Origin: Hymenobacter artigasi
GTDB taxonomy: Bacteria > Bacteroidota > Bacteroidia > Cytophagales > Hymenobacteraceae
Length of the DNA stretch: 64,000 bases
Direction: 5' to 3'
Assembly: GCF_012275535.1 (NCBI RefSeq)
Contig: NZ_JAAVTK010000020.1
Location: 1-64,000 of the forward strand
Below, piece by piece: positions 49,690 to 59,436 of the stretch. The notes beneath the pieces are model-generated. The model was not told the DNA's origin. It did not search any database and saw only the letters and a program-made list of their open reading frames with translations. Within the stretch, counting starts at the first letter, position 1. Every line of letters begins with the position of its first letter. The translations under genes were made by a program, and so were the position numbers.

Positions 49690-49696
49690 AGCGAAT

Positions 49697-51265
49697 CTAC
49701 AGCGGAATGTTGCCGTGCTTCTTACGAGGCATGGTATCCACTTTGTTTTCCAGCATTTTGAAGGCGCGAATCAGTTTCTGGCGCGTCTGCGAGGGCAGAA
49801 TTACTTCGTCCACAAAGCCGCGGTGGGCGGCACGGTAGGGCGTAGCGAACTTCTCTTGGTACTCGTCCACCTTTTCCTGGAGCTTGGCTTCGGGGTTTTC
49901 GGCGGCGGCTATTTCGCGCTTGAAGATGATTTCGGCCGCGCCTTTCGCGCCCATCACGGCGATTTCGGCGGTGGGCCAGGCGTAGTTCATGTCGGCCCCG
50001 ATGTGCTTGCTGTTCATCACGTCATACGCGCCGCCGTAAGCTTTGCGGGTAATCACGGTGATGCGCGGCACGGTGGCTTCGCAGAAGGCGTAGAGCAGCT
50101 TGGCCCCGTTGGTGATGATGCCGCGCCACTCCTGGTCGGTGCCGGGCAGGAAGCCGGGCACGTCCTCCAGCACCAGCAGCGGGATGTTGAACGCATCGCA
50201 GAAGCGCACAAACCGCGCGGCCTTGGTGCTGGCGTTGATGTCGAGCACGCCGGCCAGCACGGCCGGCTGGTTGCCCACAATACCGATGCTACGGCCCGCC
50301 AGCCGCGCAAATCCCACCACAATATTCTCGGCAAAATTCTGGTGCACTTCCAGGAAAGAATCAGCGTCGATAATGCCCTCAATCACCTCGCGCATGTCGT
50401 AGGGCTGGTTGGCATTGTCGGGAATCAGCTTGTCGAGCACCGGGCGGCTTTCGTCGCTGCCGGCATCGTAGGGCTGCGCGGGCGCGGTTTCCTCGCAGTT
50501 CTGCGGCATATAGCTCAGCAGCTGCTTGATGTGCGTGATGGCCGCGACCTCGTTAGCACACGAGAAATGCGTCACTCCGCTCTTGGCCGAGTGGGTGCTG
50601 GCGCCGCCCAACTCCTCGCTGGTCACGGTTTCGTGGGTCACGGTTTTCACCACGTTGGGGCCGGTCACAAACATGTAGCTCGTGTGTTCCACCATCAGAA
50701 TAAAGTCGGTGATAGCCGGCGAATACACCGCGCCGCCTGCGCACGGCCCCATAATGGCCGAAAGCTGCGGCACCACGCCGCTGGCCAGCGTATTCTTGTA
50801 GAAGATGTCGGCGTAGCCACCAAGGCTCACCACACCCTCCTGAATGCGCGCCCCGCCCGAGTCGTTGAGGCCAATCACGGGCGCGCCATTCTTCATGGCG
50901 AGGTCCATGATTTTCACGATTTTCTCGGCGTGCGTCTCACTCAGCGAGCCGCCGAATACTGTGAAATCCTGCGAGAAAACGTACACCAGACGGCCATTCA
51001 CGGTGCCGTAGCCCGTTATCACGCCATCGCCGAGGTAGTGTTCCTTGTCCAGGCCAAAGTCCTTGGAGCGGTGCATCACAAACTTGCCGATTTCCTCGAA
51101 GGAGCCTTCGTCCATCAGCAAATCAACGCGTTCGCGGGCGGTGAGCTTGCCTTTTTTATGTTGGGCATCGATGCGGGCCTGGCCGCCCCCGAGGAGGGCT
51201 TCTTCGTTTTTGCGGGCCAGCAAATCGGTTTTGGACAGGTGGGCGTGGGCGTGCGGGTCGGGCAT
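49697..51265 (-). CDS. Acyl-CoA carboxylase, carboxyltransferase (beta) subunit
   Basis: A 522-residue carboxyltransferase, probably the propionyl-CoA carboxylase beta subunit, moving CO2 from carboxybiotin to the acyl-CoA. It has GGSLSETHAEKIVKIMDLA near 104, NDSGGARIQEGVVSLGGYAD near 134, MGPCAGGAVYSPA, DVPGFLPGTDQEWRGIITNG near 374, and AYGGAYDVMNSKH. It is full length. No biotin carboxylase gene is adjacent. A perfect minus-strand -7 element lies at 51314-51321. Confidence 0.92.
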   Translation of the reverse strand: MPDPHAHAHLSKTDLLARKNEEALLGGGQARIDAQHKKGKLTARERVDLLMDEGSFEEIGKFVMHRSKDFGLDKEHYLGDGVITGYGTVNGRLVYVFSQDFTVFGGSLSETHAEKIVKIMDLAMKNGAPVIGLNDSGGARIQEGVVSLGGYADIFYKNTLASGVVPQLSAIMGPCAGGAVYSPAITDFILMVEHTSYMFVTGPNVVKTVTHETVTSEELGGASTHSAKSGVTHFSCANEVAAITHIKQLLSYMPQNCEETAPAQPYDAGSDESRPVLDKLIPDNANQPYDMREVIEGIIDADSFLEVHQNFAENIVVGFARLAGRSIGIVGNQPAVLAGVLDINASTKAARFVRFCDAFNIPLLVLEDVPGFLPGTDQEWRGIITNGAKLLYAFCEATVPRITVITRKAYGGAYDVMNSKHIGADMNYAWPTAEIAVMGAKGAAEIIFKREIAAAENPEAKLQEKVDEYQEKFATPYRAAHRGFVDEVILPSQTRQKLIRAFKMLENKVDTMPRKKHGNIPL

Positions 51266-51313
51266 GAGCAGGGGTTAGCGCGCGGGTGGGATGATTGCGC
51301 GGGAGTTGGGTCC

Positions 51314-51321
51314 CAAAGGTA
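51314..51321 (-). promoter_or_regulatory. -7 element of the acyl-CoA carboxylase gene
   Basis: On the minus strand TACCTTTG matches TAnnTTTG exactly. A TTC about 18 bases further upstream is a weak -33 candidate. Confidence 0.65.
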
Positions 51322-51355
51322 GGTTACGGGTAGATTACGGAACTCACAAAAGGAA

Positions 51356-51456
51356 CGTCATGCCGAGCGTAGCCGAGGCATCTCGCGTGGGGCAGTAATC
51401 CAATCGTATGAATTGGTGGTAGCACGCGAGATGCCTCGGCTGCGCTCGGCATGACG
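51356..51456. repeat. Family A inverted repeat, copy 7
   Basis: Arms 51356-51389 and 51423-51456 pair with one mismatch (GTAGCC versus GCAGCC). It carries CCGAGG where copy 2 has CGAGAC-type bases, matched in both arms. Confidence 0.92.
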
Positions 51457-51475
51457 TTCTTTTACTCCGACAGGA

Positions 51476-53623
51476 CTACAAATTCTTCCCCAGCAACATC
51501 ATCATAAACGCGTATTGCCGAGCCGTGTCGTCAATCGACTTGAAGCGGCCCGAGGCCCCGCCGTGGCCTGCCGCCATGTCGGTGTGCAGTAGCAGCAGGT
51601 TCTTGTCGGTTTTCATGGCTCGGAGCTTGGCTACCCACTTGGCAGGCTCGTAATACTGCACCTGCGAGTCGTGCAATCCGGTGGTGACGAGGATGTTGGG
51701 GTATGCCTGGCGCTTCACGTTGTCATAAGGCGAGTACGAGAGCATATACTTGAAGTAATCCTCTTCGGCGGGGTTGCCCCACTGGTCGTACTCGCTGGTA
51801 GTGAGCGGAATGCTGGGGTCCGACATCGTCGTGACCACATCCACGAACGGCACGGCCGCGATGACGCCCTTGTAGAGGTCGGGCCGCATGTTCAGCACCG
51901 CGCCCATGAGCAGGCCGCCGGCGCTGCCGCCCATGGCAAAAAGCTTGTCGGTGGCGGTAAATTGCTGCTTGCCTTTGGCCGTTCCTGTGGTAGAAACCTG
52001 CGGCGTAGTGAGGTAGATAGAACAGTCGATAAAATCGGTGAAGCTGTTGATTTTGTGGAGCATGCGGCCGTCCTCAAACCACTGCCGGCCCATTTCCTGG
52101 CCCCCGCGAATGTTGCATAGCGCGTACACGAAGCCCCGGTTCAGCAAGCTCAGCCGAGCGGCGCTGAAGGTGGGGTCCTGCGAGAAGCCGTAGGAGCCGT
52201 AGGCGTACTGCAGCAGCGGCGCGGTCCCGTCCAGCTTCGTGCCCTTCTTGTACACGATGGACATGGGAATGAACTTGTTATCGCGCGACTTCACGAATAC
52301 GCGCTCCGTCACGTAGTCGAATTTATTGTAGTTGCCCAGTACCGGCTGCTCTTTTAGCAGGGTGCTGGTGCGCGTGCTCATATCGTACTCAAAAATGGAC
52401 GGCGGCGTGGTGAGCGAAGTATAGTTGTAGCGCAGCACGGGCGTGTCCAGTTCCCGGTTCACGCCAATGGTGGCGGTGTAGGCAGGCTCCTCAAACGGCA
52501 GGTAATGCTCCTGCTTGTCTTTCAGGCTCACTACGCGCAGCTGGCGCAGGCCGCCCTTGCGCTCATTGAGTACCAGATACTCTTTGAACAGCTCGAAATT
52601 ATCGAGGAAAATTTCGGGGTGCCGGGTCAGGGCATCGGTCCAGGTGGCTTTGCCAGTGGTGGCCACGGGCGTGGTCATCAGGCGGTAGTTGGGGGCCTGC
52701 CAGTTGGTGCGAATGTAGAACTTATCTCCCAGGTGCTCAACCTGGTAGAGGTGGCCTTTCTCGCGGCGCTGAAATACCTTGGGCTGTTCGGTGGGCAAGT
52801 TGGCGTCTACGTAGCGGAATTCCGACGACAGCGAGCTGGCCAGCTCAATACCGATGTATTTCCGGGATTTCGAACGGTTTACGTGCACGTTAAACGTGTT
52901 GTCGCGCTCCTCATACACCAGCGCATCGGCCTTGGGGTCGGTACCCAACACATGCCGGTACACCTGGTAGGGCAGCAGCGTGGTCACGTTCTTTTTGGTG
53001 TAGAAAACCGTCTTGTTATCGGCCGCCCACACCACTTCGCCGCCGGTGTTGGCAATGCGCTCGGGGTAGTTTTTGCCGGTGGCGAGGTTCTTAAACCGCA
53101 GCGTATAGAGGCGGCGGCTCACCGTATCCACCGAAAAGGCCAGCAACTGGTTGTTGTCGCTCACGGCCCAGTCGCCAATCTGGAAATAGGTCTGGCCGGT
53201 GCCCATCTCATCCCCATTCAGCAGAATTTCCTCCGGATTGATAACGCTACCTTTTTTGCGGCAGTACACCGGGTATTCCGACGCAAACTCGTAGCGCGAG
53301 TAATAGTAGTAGCCGTTGTCGCGGTACGGTTCCGAGGCGTCTTCCTGCTTAATGCGGTTTTTGATTTCCAGGGCCAGCTTCTTCTGGTTTGCCTTGGTGC
53401 CAGCCATTTGCTGGTCGTAGTAGCTATTCTCCGCGCCCAGGTATTTGAGGACGGCCGGGTCGGTGGGCTGGTTCAGCCAGTAGTAGTTATCGGTGCGGTT
53501 AATACCGAAATCGGTAAATACTTTGGGCTTAATGGGGGCCACCGGGGCCGATTGCGCCATTGCGCCGCTGCTCAGGGCAATGCCAGCCCCGGTTAGTGCG
53601 GCACGTTGTACAAAATTCATCAC
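51476..53623 (-). CDS. S9 family oligopeptidase (oligopeptidase B-like)
   Basis: A 715-residue prolyl-oligopeptidase-fold serine peptidase with a signal peptide at residues 1-23 (GAMAQ). A seven-bladed propeller (about 80-430) is followed by an alpha/beta hydrolase domain with Ser567 in GGSAGG, Asp652 in GLHDSQV and His687 in AGHGG. The RGGQEMGRQWFEDGRML block is typical of oligopeptidase B. It probably acts in the periplasm on short peptides. The start may be ATG 53623 or 53620. Confidence 0.92.
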   Translation of the reverse strand: MMNFVQRAALTGAGIALSSGAMAQSAPVAPIKPKVFTDFGINRTDNYYWLNQPTDPAVLKYLGAENSYYDQQMAGTKANQKKLALEIKNRIKQEDASEPYRDNGYYYYSRYEFASEYPVYCRKKGSVINPEEILLNGDEMGTGQTYFQIGDWAVSDNNQLLAFSVDTVSRRLYTLRFKNLATGKNYPERIANTGGEVVWAADNKTVFYTKKNVTTLLPYQVYRHVLGTDPKADALVYEERDNTFNVHVNRSKSRKYIGIELASSLSSEFRYVDANLPTEQPKVFQRREKGHLYQVEHLGDKFYIRTNWQAPNYRLMTTPVATTGKATWTDALTRHPEIFLDNFELFKEYLVLNERKGGLRQLRVVSLKDKQEHYLPFEEPAYTATIGVNRELDTPVLRYNYTSLTTPPSIFEYDMSTRTSTLLKEQPVLGNYNKFDYVTERVFVKSRDNKFIPMSIVYKKGTKLDGTAPLLQYAYGSYGFSQDPTFSAARLSLLNRGFVYALCNIRGGQEMGRQWFEDGRMLHKINSFTDFIDCSIYLTTPQVSTTGTAKGKQQFTATDKLFAMGGSAGGLLMGAVLNMRPDLYKGVIAAVPFVDVVTTMSDPSIPLTTSEYDQWGNPAEEDYFKYMLSYSPYDNVKRQAYPNILVTTGLHDSQVQYYEPAKWVAKLRAMKTDKNLLLLHTDMAAGHGGASGRFKSIDDTARQYAFMMMLLGKNL

Positions 53624-53839
53624 AGAAAGAAAGATTAATTGAAAAAGAGCGCTCGAAAGTAACTTGTATATTACGATATTTTACATGAAGTATTCATGTG
53701 GGAGTATTCGTATGCGAACAGGGCCTTTCGGTCCGACCGGGGCATGCAATTATTGCTGCACGAATACTTAAATATGTCCTGCTGAGAAATGAGTCGGCCC
53801 AAACAACTGCTGTTTGACCCGAGCCGCTGGCAGCGGCTA

Positions 53840-54496
53840 CTATACTTCATCTGTCGGCAACAGCCCGGCGTAAAGCTCGGCCAGCGCTATGTGGCAACCT
53901 ACGCTGGCCAGCGTCAGCGTTTCCTGTAAATCATTGGCCGGCGAGTAATTCCAGCCGCCCGATTCCTGGCGCGTAAACAACTCCACGGCCACCGTGCGCG
54001 GGTCAATCAGCACGTATTCCTGCAGCGACTCAATACTGCGGTAGCGCATAAATTTGCCAATCCGGTCATAATCGGCAGTAGAATCGGAGAGAATTTCGAT
54101 GAGCACCCTTGGGTTTAGCAGCGACGGCAGGGCCGCGTCCGGGTCGTGATATTCCGGCTTGCCGCATACGATAACGACATCAGGGTACGCGTAGGCGCGG
54201 GTGATGGGAATGTGCACGCGGGCATCGCTGGAAGCAGCTTCGCAGCCAGAGGCCAATCGGCTAAATAATAATCCTATAAGCCGGTTTTGGATGCGATAGT
54301 GCGCGGGAGTGGCCCCAGCCCGAAAGGTCGGGTCGAGTACGTTGACCATGCCCGGCGCGCCGACGGGCGTAATCCGGCCATCGGCGTACTCAAACCGGCC
54401 CTCAGCGGCGTTATCGAAGGCGAGGTACTCTTCCGGGCTGTACCAGGTTTTGGGAGGAACAACGGGTGGTTCCGGTTGCGAACGGGCAGCAGACAT
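53840..54496 (-). CDS. Uma2 family putative endonuclease
   Basis: A 218-residue protein of the Uma2 (DUF820) PD-(D/E)XK family. It has SPEEYLAFDNAAEGRFEYAD near 20-39, the catalytic stretch AYPDVVIVCG near 118, VLIEILSDST near 140, and MRYRSIESLQEYVLIDP near 155. These proteins are abundant in cyanobacteria and some Bacteroidota; a nuclease function is proposed but unproven. The ATG at 54496 was chosen. Confidence 0.85.
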   Translation of the reverse strand: MSAARSQPEPPVVPPKTWYSPEEYLAFDNAAEGRFEYADGRITPVGAPGMVNVLDPTFRAGATPAHYRIQNRLIGLLFSRLASGCEAASSDARVHIPITRAYAYPDVVIVCGKPEYHDPDAALPSLLNPRVLIEILSDSTADYDRIGKFMRYRSIESLQEYVLIDPRTVAVELFTRQESGGWNYSPANDLQETLTLASVGCHIALAELYAGLLPTDEV

Positions 54497-54536
54497 GAGT
54501 ACTATGCTAGAGGATGTATGGTAAAAATAAGCGAAA

Positions 54537-54567
54537 AAAGCCGGCCCCATTACTGGAACCGGCTTCT
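54537..54567 (-). terminator. clpC terminator
   Basis: AAGCCGG (54539-54545) pairs with CCGGCTT (54559-54565), and the minus strand continues in a run of T. Confidence 0.7.
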
Positions 54568-54602
54568 GCTAACTGGCACAGGCTAACGCATGTGCTACAG
54601 GC

Positions 54603-57218
54603 TTACTTCTTCGCGTCCGCGTCGGGCGTTTCCGGCTTGTCGGCCGGGCGCTCGTCGCTGGCGAGGTTCTGGACCTCGCCGCTCTTGGTAACGGAGAAAA
54701 CCAACTCTTCAGCGCCTTCGGTGTAGTCGGCGGTGATAACATCGCCGTGTACGACCTGAGCTTTGAGGATTTCCTCAGCAATCGGGTCTTCGATATACTT
54801 CTGGATAGCACGGTTCAACGGACGGGCACCATATTTCGGGTCGTAGCCTTTGTCCGACACAAAATCCTTGGCCGCTTCGGTCAGTTCGACACGGTAGCCG
54901 AGGGCCTGCACCCGCGAGAGGAGCTTGGCCAGGCTGATGTCGATGATTTTGTGAATATCCTTTTTGTCCAGCGAATTGAAGACGATGACGTCATCCAAAC
55001 GGTTGAGGAATTCGGGCGAGAAGGTCTTCTTCAGGGCGTTGGTAATGGTGCCCTTGGTCAGCTCGTCCAAATTGTCCTGACGGGCCTTGGTGCCGAAGCC
55101 GATGCCGGCGCCGAAGTCCTGCAGGTCACGTGCCCCGATATTCGAGGTCATGATGATGATGGTGTTGCGGAAGTCCACCTTACGGCCCAGACCATCGGTC
55201 AGGATACCGTCGTCCAGCACCTGCAGAAGCAGGTTGTACACGTCCGGGTGCGCCTTCTCAATCTCATCGAGCAGGATAACCGAGTACGGCTTGCGGCGGA
55301 TTTTTTCCGTCAGCTGGCCGCCTTCTTCGTAGCCCACGTAGCCGGGAGGCGCGCCCACCAGGCGCGACACGCTGAATTTCTCCATGTACTCCGACATATC
55401 CACGCGCACCAGCGCATCTTCCTTGTCGAACAAGTAAGTGGCCAGTACCTTGGCCAGCTCCGTCTTACCCACGCCCGTTGGGCCGAGGAATACGAACGAG
55501 CCGATGGGCTTCTTGGGGTCCTTCAAGCCAACGCGGGTACGCTGGATGGCTTTCACCAACTGCTTGATGGCTTTGTCCTGGCCAATTACTTTGCCCTGCA
55601 GCTCCTCGTTCATGTTGAGGAGTTTCTGGCTTTCGTTCTGAGCCACGCGCGAAACGGGGATGCCGGTCATCATGGCGATAACCTCGGCCACGTTTTCCTC
55701 TTTCACCGTGTAGCGCTTCTTCTTGGTTTCCTCTTCCCAGCTCTTCTTGGCCGTTTCGAGTTGGTCCAGCAGCTTCTTCTCGGTGTCGCGGAGCTTGGCG
55801 GCTTCCTCGTATTTCTGCGATTTCACCACGCGGTTTTTCTCGCCTTTGATGTTCTCAATCTGCTCTTCGAGCGTGAGAATGTCTTCGGGCACCACGATGT
55901 TGTTGATGTGCACGCGGGCACCGGCCTCATCGAGAATATCGATGGCCTTGTCCGGCAGAAAACGGTCGCTCATATAGCGGTCCGACAAAAGCACGCACTG
56001 CTCAATGGCCTTATCGGTGTACACAACGTGGTGGTGGTCCTGATACTTGTCCTTGATGTTGTGCAGGATTTCGATGGTTTCCTCGGGCGTGGTGGGGTCC
56101 ACCATCACCATCTGGAAACGACGGGCCAGGGCACCATCCTTCTCGATGTACTGACGGTACTCGTCCAGCGTAGTGGCACCGATGCATTGAATCTCGCCCC
56201 GGGCCAAGGCCGGCTTGAACATGTTGGAAGCGTCGAGCGAGCCCGAAGCCCCGCCAGCACCCACGATGGTGTGCAGCTCGTCAATGAAGAGAATCACGTC
56301 GGGCGACTTCTCCAGCTCGTTCATCACGGCCTTCATGCGCTCCTCAAACTGGCCGCGGTACTTGGTGCCGGCCACCAGCGAAGCCAAATCGAGGGTCACA
56401 ACGCGCTTGTTGAAAAGCACGCGGCTTACCTTTTTCTGAATGATGCGCAGGGCGAGGCCTTCGGCGATGGCCGTTTTGCCCACGCCGGGCTCACCGATGA
56501 GGATGGGGTTGTTCTTTTTGCGGCGGCTCAGGATTTGGGCTACGCGCTCAATTTCCTTTTCGCGGCCCACGATGGGGTCAAGCTTGTCGTCCTCGGCCAG
56601 CTTGGTAAGGTCGCGGCCGAAGTTATCGAGCACCGGAGTGCGCGATTTTTCGCCGGGCTTTTTGGCTCCGGCACCAGCGCCGGTACCCGCGCCACGCCCG
56701 CCGGGACCCGACGAGCCAAAGAGTTTGTCGTTATCGTCGTCGTCCGTATCGGGCGTGCGGTTTTGCGGGGCAGCGCCGGCGTTACCATGGTAATCCAGCG
56801 AGTCGCGCACAGTTTCGTAGTTCACGTTGAATTTGCTGAGAATTTGGGAAGAAATGTTGTCTTCGTCCCGCAGGATGGACAACAGAAGGTGTTCGGTACC
56901 AATGATTTCCGACTTGAAAATCTTGGCTTCGAGGTAGGTGATTTTCAACACCTTCTCGGTCTGCTTAGTGAGCGGAATCGAGCCGGTAATGCTGGTACCC
57001 TGCGTAGCCGTATTGCGCGTGGCCTGTTCGAGTGAGAATTTTAGCTCGTCGATGCTCACGCCCAGCTTGCGCAGCAGGCCAAGGGCGGTGCCTTCGGCTT
57101 CGCGAATCATGCCGAGTAGAAGGTGCTCGGTGCCGATGTAATCGTGGCCGAGACGGATTGCTTCCTCCCGACTGAGGGAAATCACCTCCTTGACGCGGTT
57201 TGAGAATTTAGCTTCCAT
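54603..57218 (-). CDS. clpC: ATP-dependent Clp protease ATPase subunit ClpC
   Basis: An 871-residue AAA+ unfoldase that feeds substrates to ClpP. Two Clp-N repeats (about 1-150) are followed by a disordered acidic/Gly linker and ATPase 1 with Walker A GEPGVGKTAIAEG near 236. A UvrB/UvrC-type middle domain lies about 440-480 (KSQKYEEAAKLRDTEKKL). ATPase 2 has Walker A GPTGVGKTELAKV near 562, and the C-terminal D2-small domain holds DFVSDKGYDPKYGARPLNRA. The tail is acidic. No partner gene is adjacent. Confidence 0.95.
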   Translation of the reverse strand: MEAKFSNRVKEVISLSREEAIRLGHDYIGTEHLLLGMIREAEGTALGLLRKLGVSIDELKFSLEQATRNTATQGTSITGSIPLTKQTEKVLKITYLEAKIFKSEIIGTEHLLLSILRDEDNISSQILSKFNVNYETVRDSLDYHGNAGAAPQNRTPDTDDDDNDKLFGSSGPGGRGAGTGAGAGAKKPGEKSRTPVLDNFGRDLTKLAEDDKLDPIVGREKEIERVAQILSRRKKNNPILIGEPGVGKTAIAEGLALRIIQKKVSRVLFNKRVVTLDLASLVAGTKYRGQFEERMKAVMNELEKSPDVILFIDELHTIVGAGGASGSLDASNMFKPALARGEIQCIGATTLDEYRQYIEKDGALARRFQMVMVDPTTPEETIEILHNIKDKYQDHHHVVYTDKAIEQCVLLSDRYMSDRFLPDKAIDILDEAGARVHINNIVVPEDILTLEEQIENIKGEKNRVVKSQKYEEAAKLRDTEKKLLDQLETAKKSWEEETKKKRYTVKEENVAEVIAMMTGIPVSRVAQNESQKLLNMNEELQGKVIGQDKAIKQLVKAIQRTRVGLKDPKKPIGSFVFLGPTGVGKTELAKVLATYLFDKEDALVRVDMSEYMEKFSVSRLVGAPPGYVGYEEGGQLTEKIRRKPYSVILLDEIEKAHPDVYNLLLQVLDDGILTDGLGRKVDFRNTIIIMTSNIGARDLQDFGAGIGFGTKARQDNLDELTKGTITNALKKTFSPEFLNRLDDVIVFNSLDKKDIHKIIDISLAKLLSRVQALGYRVELTEAAKDFVSDKGYDPKYGARPLNRAIQKYIEDPIAEEILKAQVVHGDVITADYTEGAEELVFSVTKSGEVQNLASDERPADKPETPDADAKK

Positions 57219-57330
57219 GCCAATAAACGTAGTGAAAAATCAAATAAGCCCCGCGTCGGGCGAGTAACACGATGTACGGGTTGGGCCGATATGGCTTACA
57301 AACAAGCCGGTTCGGGCGAAGGTTCGGGCA

Positions 57331-57415
57331 ATGTGCGGTAAGCTTTAGCTTGCCGTGGGAAATAAGGACGTTGATGCGTCTTACGTCGGCCGATAAGCTA
57401 AAGCTTACCGCACAT
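57331..57415. repeat. Family B inverted repeat, copy 3
   Basis: Arms 57331-57355 and 57391-57415 pair with two mismatches. The right arm encodes the last codons (NVR) and the TAA stop of the WbqC gene. Confidence 0.9.
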
Positions 57416-58076
57416 TAAAAAAACTGCCGGCGGCCGGGCCCTGCGAAAACAGCAAGTCCAGCACACTCAGGTTGGGCTCAAAACCTGGGCCAAACACCTG
57501 CGGATAGGGCCGTACCAGCTCGGAGGCTGCCGGAGTGTCAGGTCCGGGCGTTTTGGTGGCGGCTTTGGGTGTCAGCCAGTCGCGCCGGTCGAGGATAGGG
57601 TAGGAGGGTAGGAGGGTAGGAAGGGGGGAGTTGTTGGAATACTCGGCGTGGTACTCGGTGGTGAGGTGCAGGGGCAGGGTAATGCGGAAGCACTTCAGCA
57701 ATAAACGCAAAAACTGCTGGTTTAAGTCGAAAAGCAACACTGGCTTGCTTACGTAAATATCGTGCAGATAGTCGGCGTAATATTCAAAATACGGGCTGTT
57801 GCCGTAGGCGGTTTGGAGCGTGCGCCAGTGTTGGTGAATCCAGTTCTGGCGGTAGTCAATCTCAATAGCCGAAACGCTGACCTTTTCGGCCCGGTTGCCG
57901 TCGAGCACGGGCACGGTTAGGGGCTTTACCCCCTGCGCCGTGCGAATAAGGCAGCGGTTGCGGTAGGTTTGCTTGCGGTAGTGCTCGTGGGCTTCGAGGA
58001 GGATGCCATCGGCGGGCATGAGGGCCGCGAAAAGGGCCGCCGGGGGGTGGTAGTGGAGTTCGGTGAGTAGAATCAT
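57405..58076 (-). CDS. WbqC-like family protein
   Basis: A 223-residue protein of the WbqC family: LTELHYHPPAALFAALM at the start, EAHEHYRKQTYRNRCLIRTA near 28-47, then PLTVPVLDG, and IDYRQNWIHQHWRTLQTAYG near 74-93 with NSPYFEYY. The family occurs in O-antigen and other surface polysaccharide loci; its reaction is unknown. The ATG at 58076 was chosen. The C-terminal NVR and stop are supplied by a family B repeat. Confidence 0.85.
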   Translation of the reverse strand: MILLTELHYHPPAALFAALMPADGILLEAHEHYRKQTYRNRCLIRTAQGVKPLTVPVLDGNRAEKVSVSAIEIDYRQNWIHQHWRTLQTAYGNSPYFEYYADYLHDIYVSKPVLLFDLNQQFLRLLLKCFRITLPLHLTTEYHAEYSNNSPLPTLLPSYPILDRRDWLTPKAATKTPGPDTPAASELVRPYPQVFGPGFEPNLSVLDLLFSQGPAAGSFFNVR

Positions 58077-58102
58077 GTGGGGCAGTGTAGCAATATAAAG
58101 AA

Positions 58103-58190
58103 CGTCATGCAGCGCGCAGCGAAGCATCTTTACTGCAATAGTAAATGATTACTGCTGCGGTAAAGATGCTTCGCTGCGCGCTGCATGACG
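58103..58190. repeat. Family A inverted repeat, copy 8
   Basis: Arms 58103-58133 and 58160-58190 are a perfect 31-bp pair with CAGCGCGCAGCGAAGCATC. Confidence 0.92.
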
Positions 58191-58219
58191 CTCTTCCTGC
58201 CTAACGGTGTTCGTTGCGG

Positions 58220-59404
58220 CTACTCGTCGCCGCCCTGGCCTTTGCTCCGCTCGGCATCCAAAAAATAAGCACCCTTGACTACCAGATGCGTGGTATCGGC
58301 CAGCTTATCCAGTGGGCGCACGGCTACTTGGCCCTGGTCGGTAGCGCCGGGCCGGAGGCTGAAGCGGCGGAAAGTGCTGCCTTTGGCATCGGATTTTACC
58401 TGGTAATACGCGTAGCTGACTTCGCCGCCGGGCACGAGGGCATCTTCGGGCAGAGTGCGCTGGGGTGTGCGGCCGGTGATGATGCGGGCACTGACGTATT
58501 GGCCGGGCAGCAGGGTGGCGGTGGCGGCGGCATCGGGGCCGGTGTCGTGCAGGTGGGCGTGCACGCTCACGGTGCGGCCATCGTCGTCGAAGGCTTTGCC
58601 CACGAGGAAGACGGTGGCGGGCAGGGGCCGGGTTCCCGCGCCTTGGGCCGGCACGGTGAACAGGATGTCCTGGTTCACTTTCACCTTGGCGATATCGCGC
58701 TCAAAAACTTTCAGCTCCAGGTGCAAATCGGAGCGGTCGACCAACTCAACCAGCACATCCTGCGGGTTGACGAACTGGCCGTTGTTCACCAGCACGGCCT
58801 TCACGTAGCCGCCAATGGGCGCGACGAGTGGCACGCTGGGCCGAATGTTGCCGGGGGTGATGCGTCCCGGGTTCAGGCCGATGAGGCGAAGCTGGGCGGC
58901 AAGGCTGCCAGCAGCGGCCTGCTCGGTGCGCAACTCGGAGGCCGCCTGCTGGAGCTTGCGCCGCGCGCCCACGTCTTCGTCGTTGAGGATTTGCTGGCGG
59001 CTGGTTTCCTGTTGGAGAAATACGATGCGGGCCTGGCTCTGGAGGTAGTCCTGCTGCAGCTTGAGATAGTCGGGGCTGCGCAGGGTGGCGAGCACGCTGC
59101 CACGCTTCACATACTGGCCGGGCAGCACGGGCAACTGCTGCACGTAGCCGCCCATGATGGCCGTGACGGACACGCGGTGGCTGGGCGGCACGTCAATCTG
59201 GCCCGTGGCCTGCACCTCGGTGCCGAGGTCGCGCCGGGTGAAAGTGCCGAGCTCGATGCCGGCCGCCTTCACTTGCGCGGTGTTGAGGAAAACTTCGTTG
59301 GGGGCCCGGGAGGGGGGCGGGGCGGGTTTGTCGGCGGCTTCGTCGGATTTGCTGCCGCAGGCGATGAGGAAGGGGAGGAGAGCGACGTAGGGGAGGAGTT
59401 TCAT
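58220..59404 (-). CDS. RND efflux periplasmic adaptor (CusB-like lipoprotein)
   Basis: A 394-residue membrane-fusion protein with a lipobox (LIACGS, Cys16). It has the CusB-type layout: barrel-sandwich ends (GGYVQQLPVLPGQYVKRGSV near 85-104, and GGYVKAVLVNNGQFVNPQDV near 203), a coiled-coil hairpin between (about 110-170), and beta-barrel and membrane-proximal domains. It links the inner-membrane pump to the outer-membrane channel for heavy-metal export. It lies downstream of the pump gene, separated by a family A repeat. Confidence 0.9.
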   Translation of the reverse strand: MKLLPYVALLPFLIACGSKSDEAADKPAPPPSRAPNEVFLNTAQVKAAGIELGTFTRRDLGTEVQATGQIDVPPSHRVSVTAIMGGYVQQLPVLPGQYVKRGSVLATLRSPDYLKLQQDYLQSQARIVFLQQETSRQQILNDEDVGARRKLQQAASELRTEQAAAGSLAAQLRLIGLNPGRITPGNIRPSVPLVAPIGGYVKAVLVNNGQFVNPQDVLVELVDRSDLHLELKVFERDIAKVKVNQDILFTVPAQGAGTRPLPATVFLVGKAFDDDGRTVSVHAHLHDTGPDAAATATLLPGQYVSARIITGRTPQRTLPEDALVPGGEVSYAYYQVKSDAKGSTFRRFSLRPGATDQGQVAVRPLDKLADTTHLVVKGAYFLDAERSKGQGGDE

Positions 59405-59436
59405 GGGAGGGGTTTCTCTATGAGTTTATTGGAACA

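Noticed and set aside
54747..57035. 762-codon plus-strand frame opposite clpC, and similar long frames opposite lysS, recN and the carboxylase
   Set aside because: Antisense shadows of high-GC genes, with low-complexity His/Gly/Val-rich translation and no motifs.
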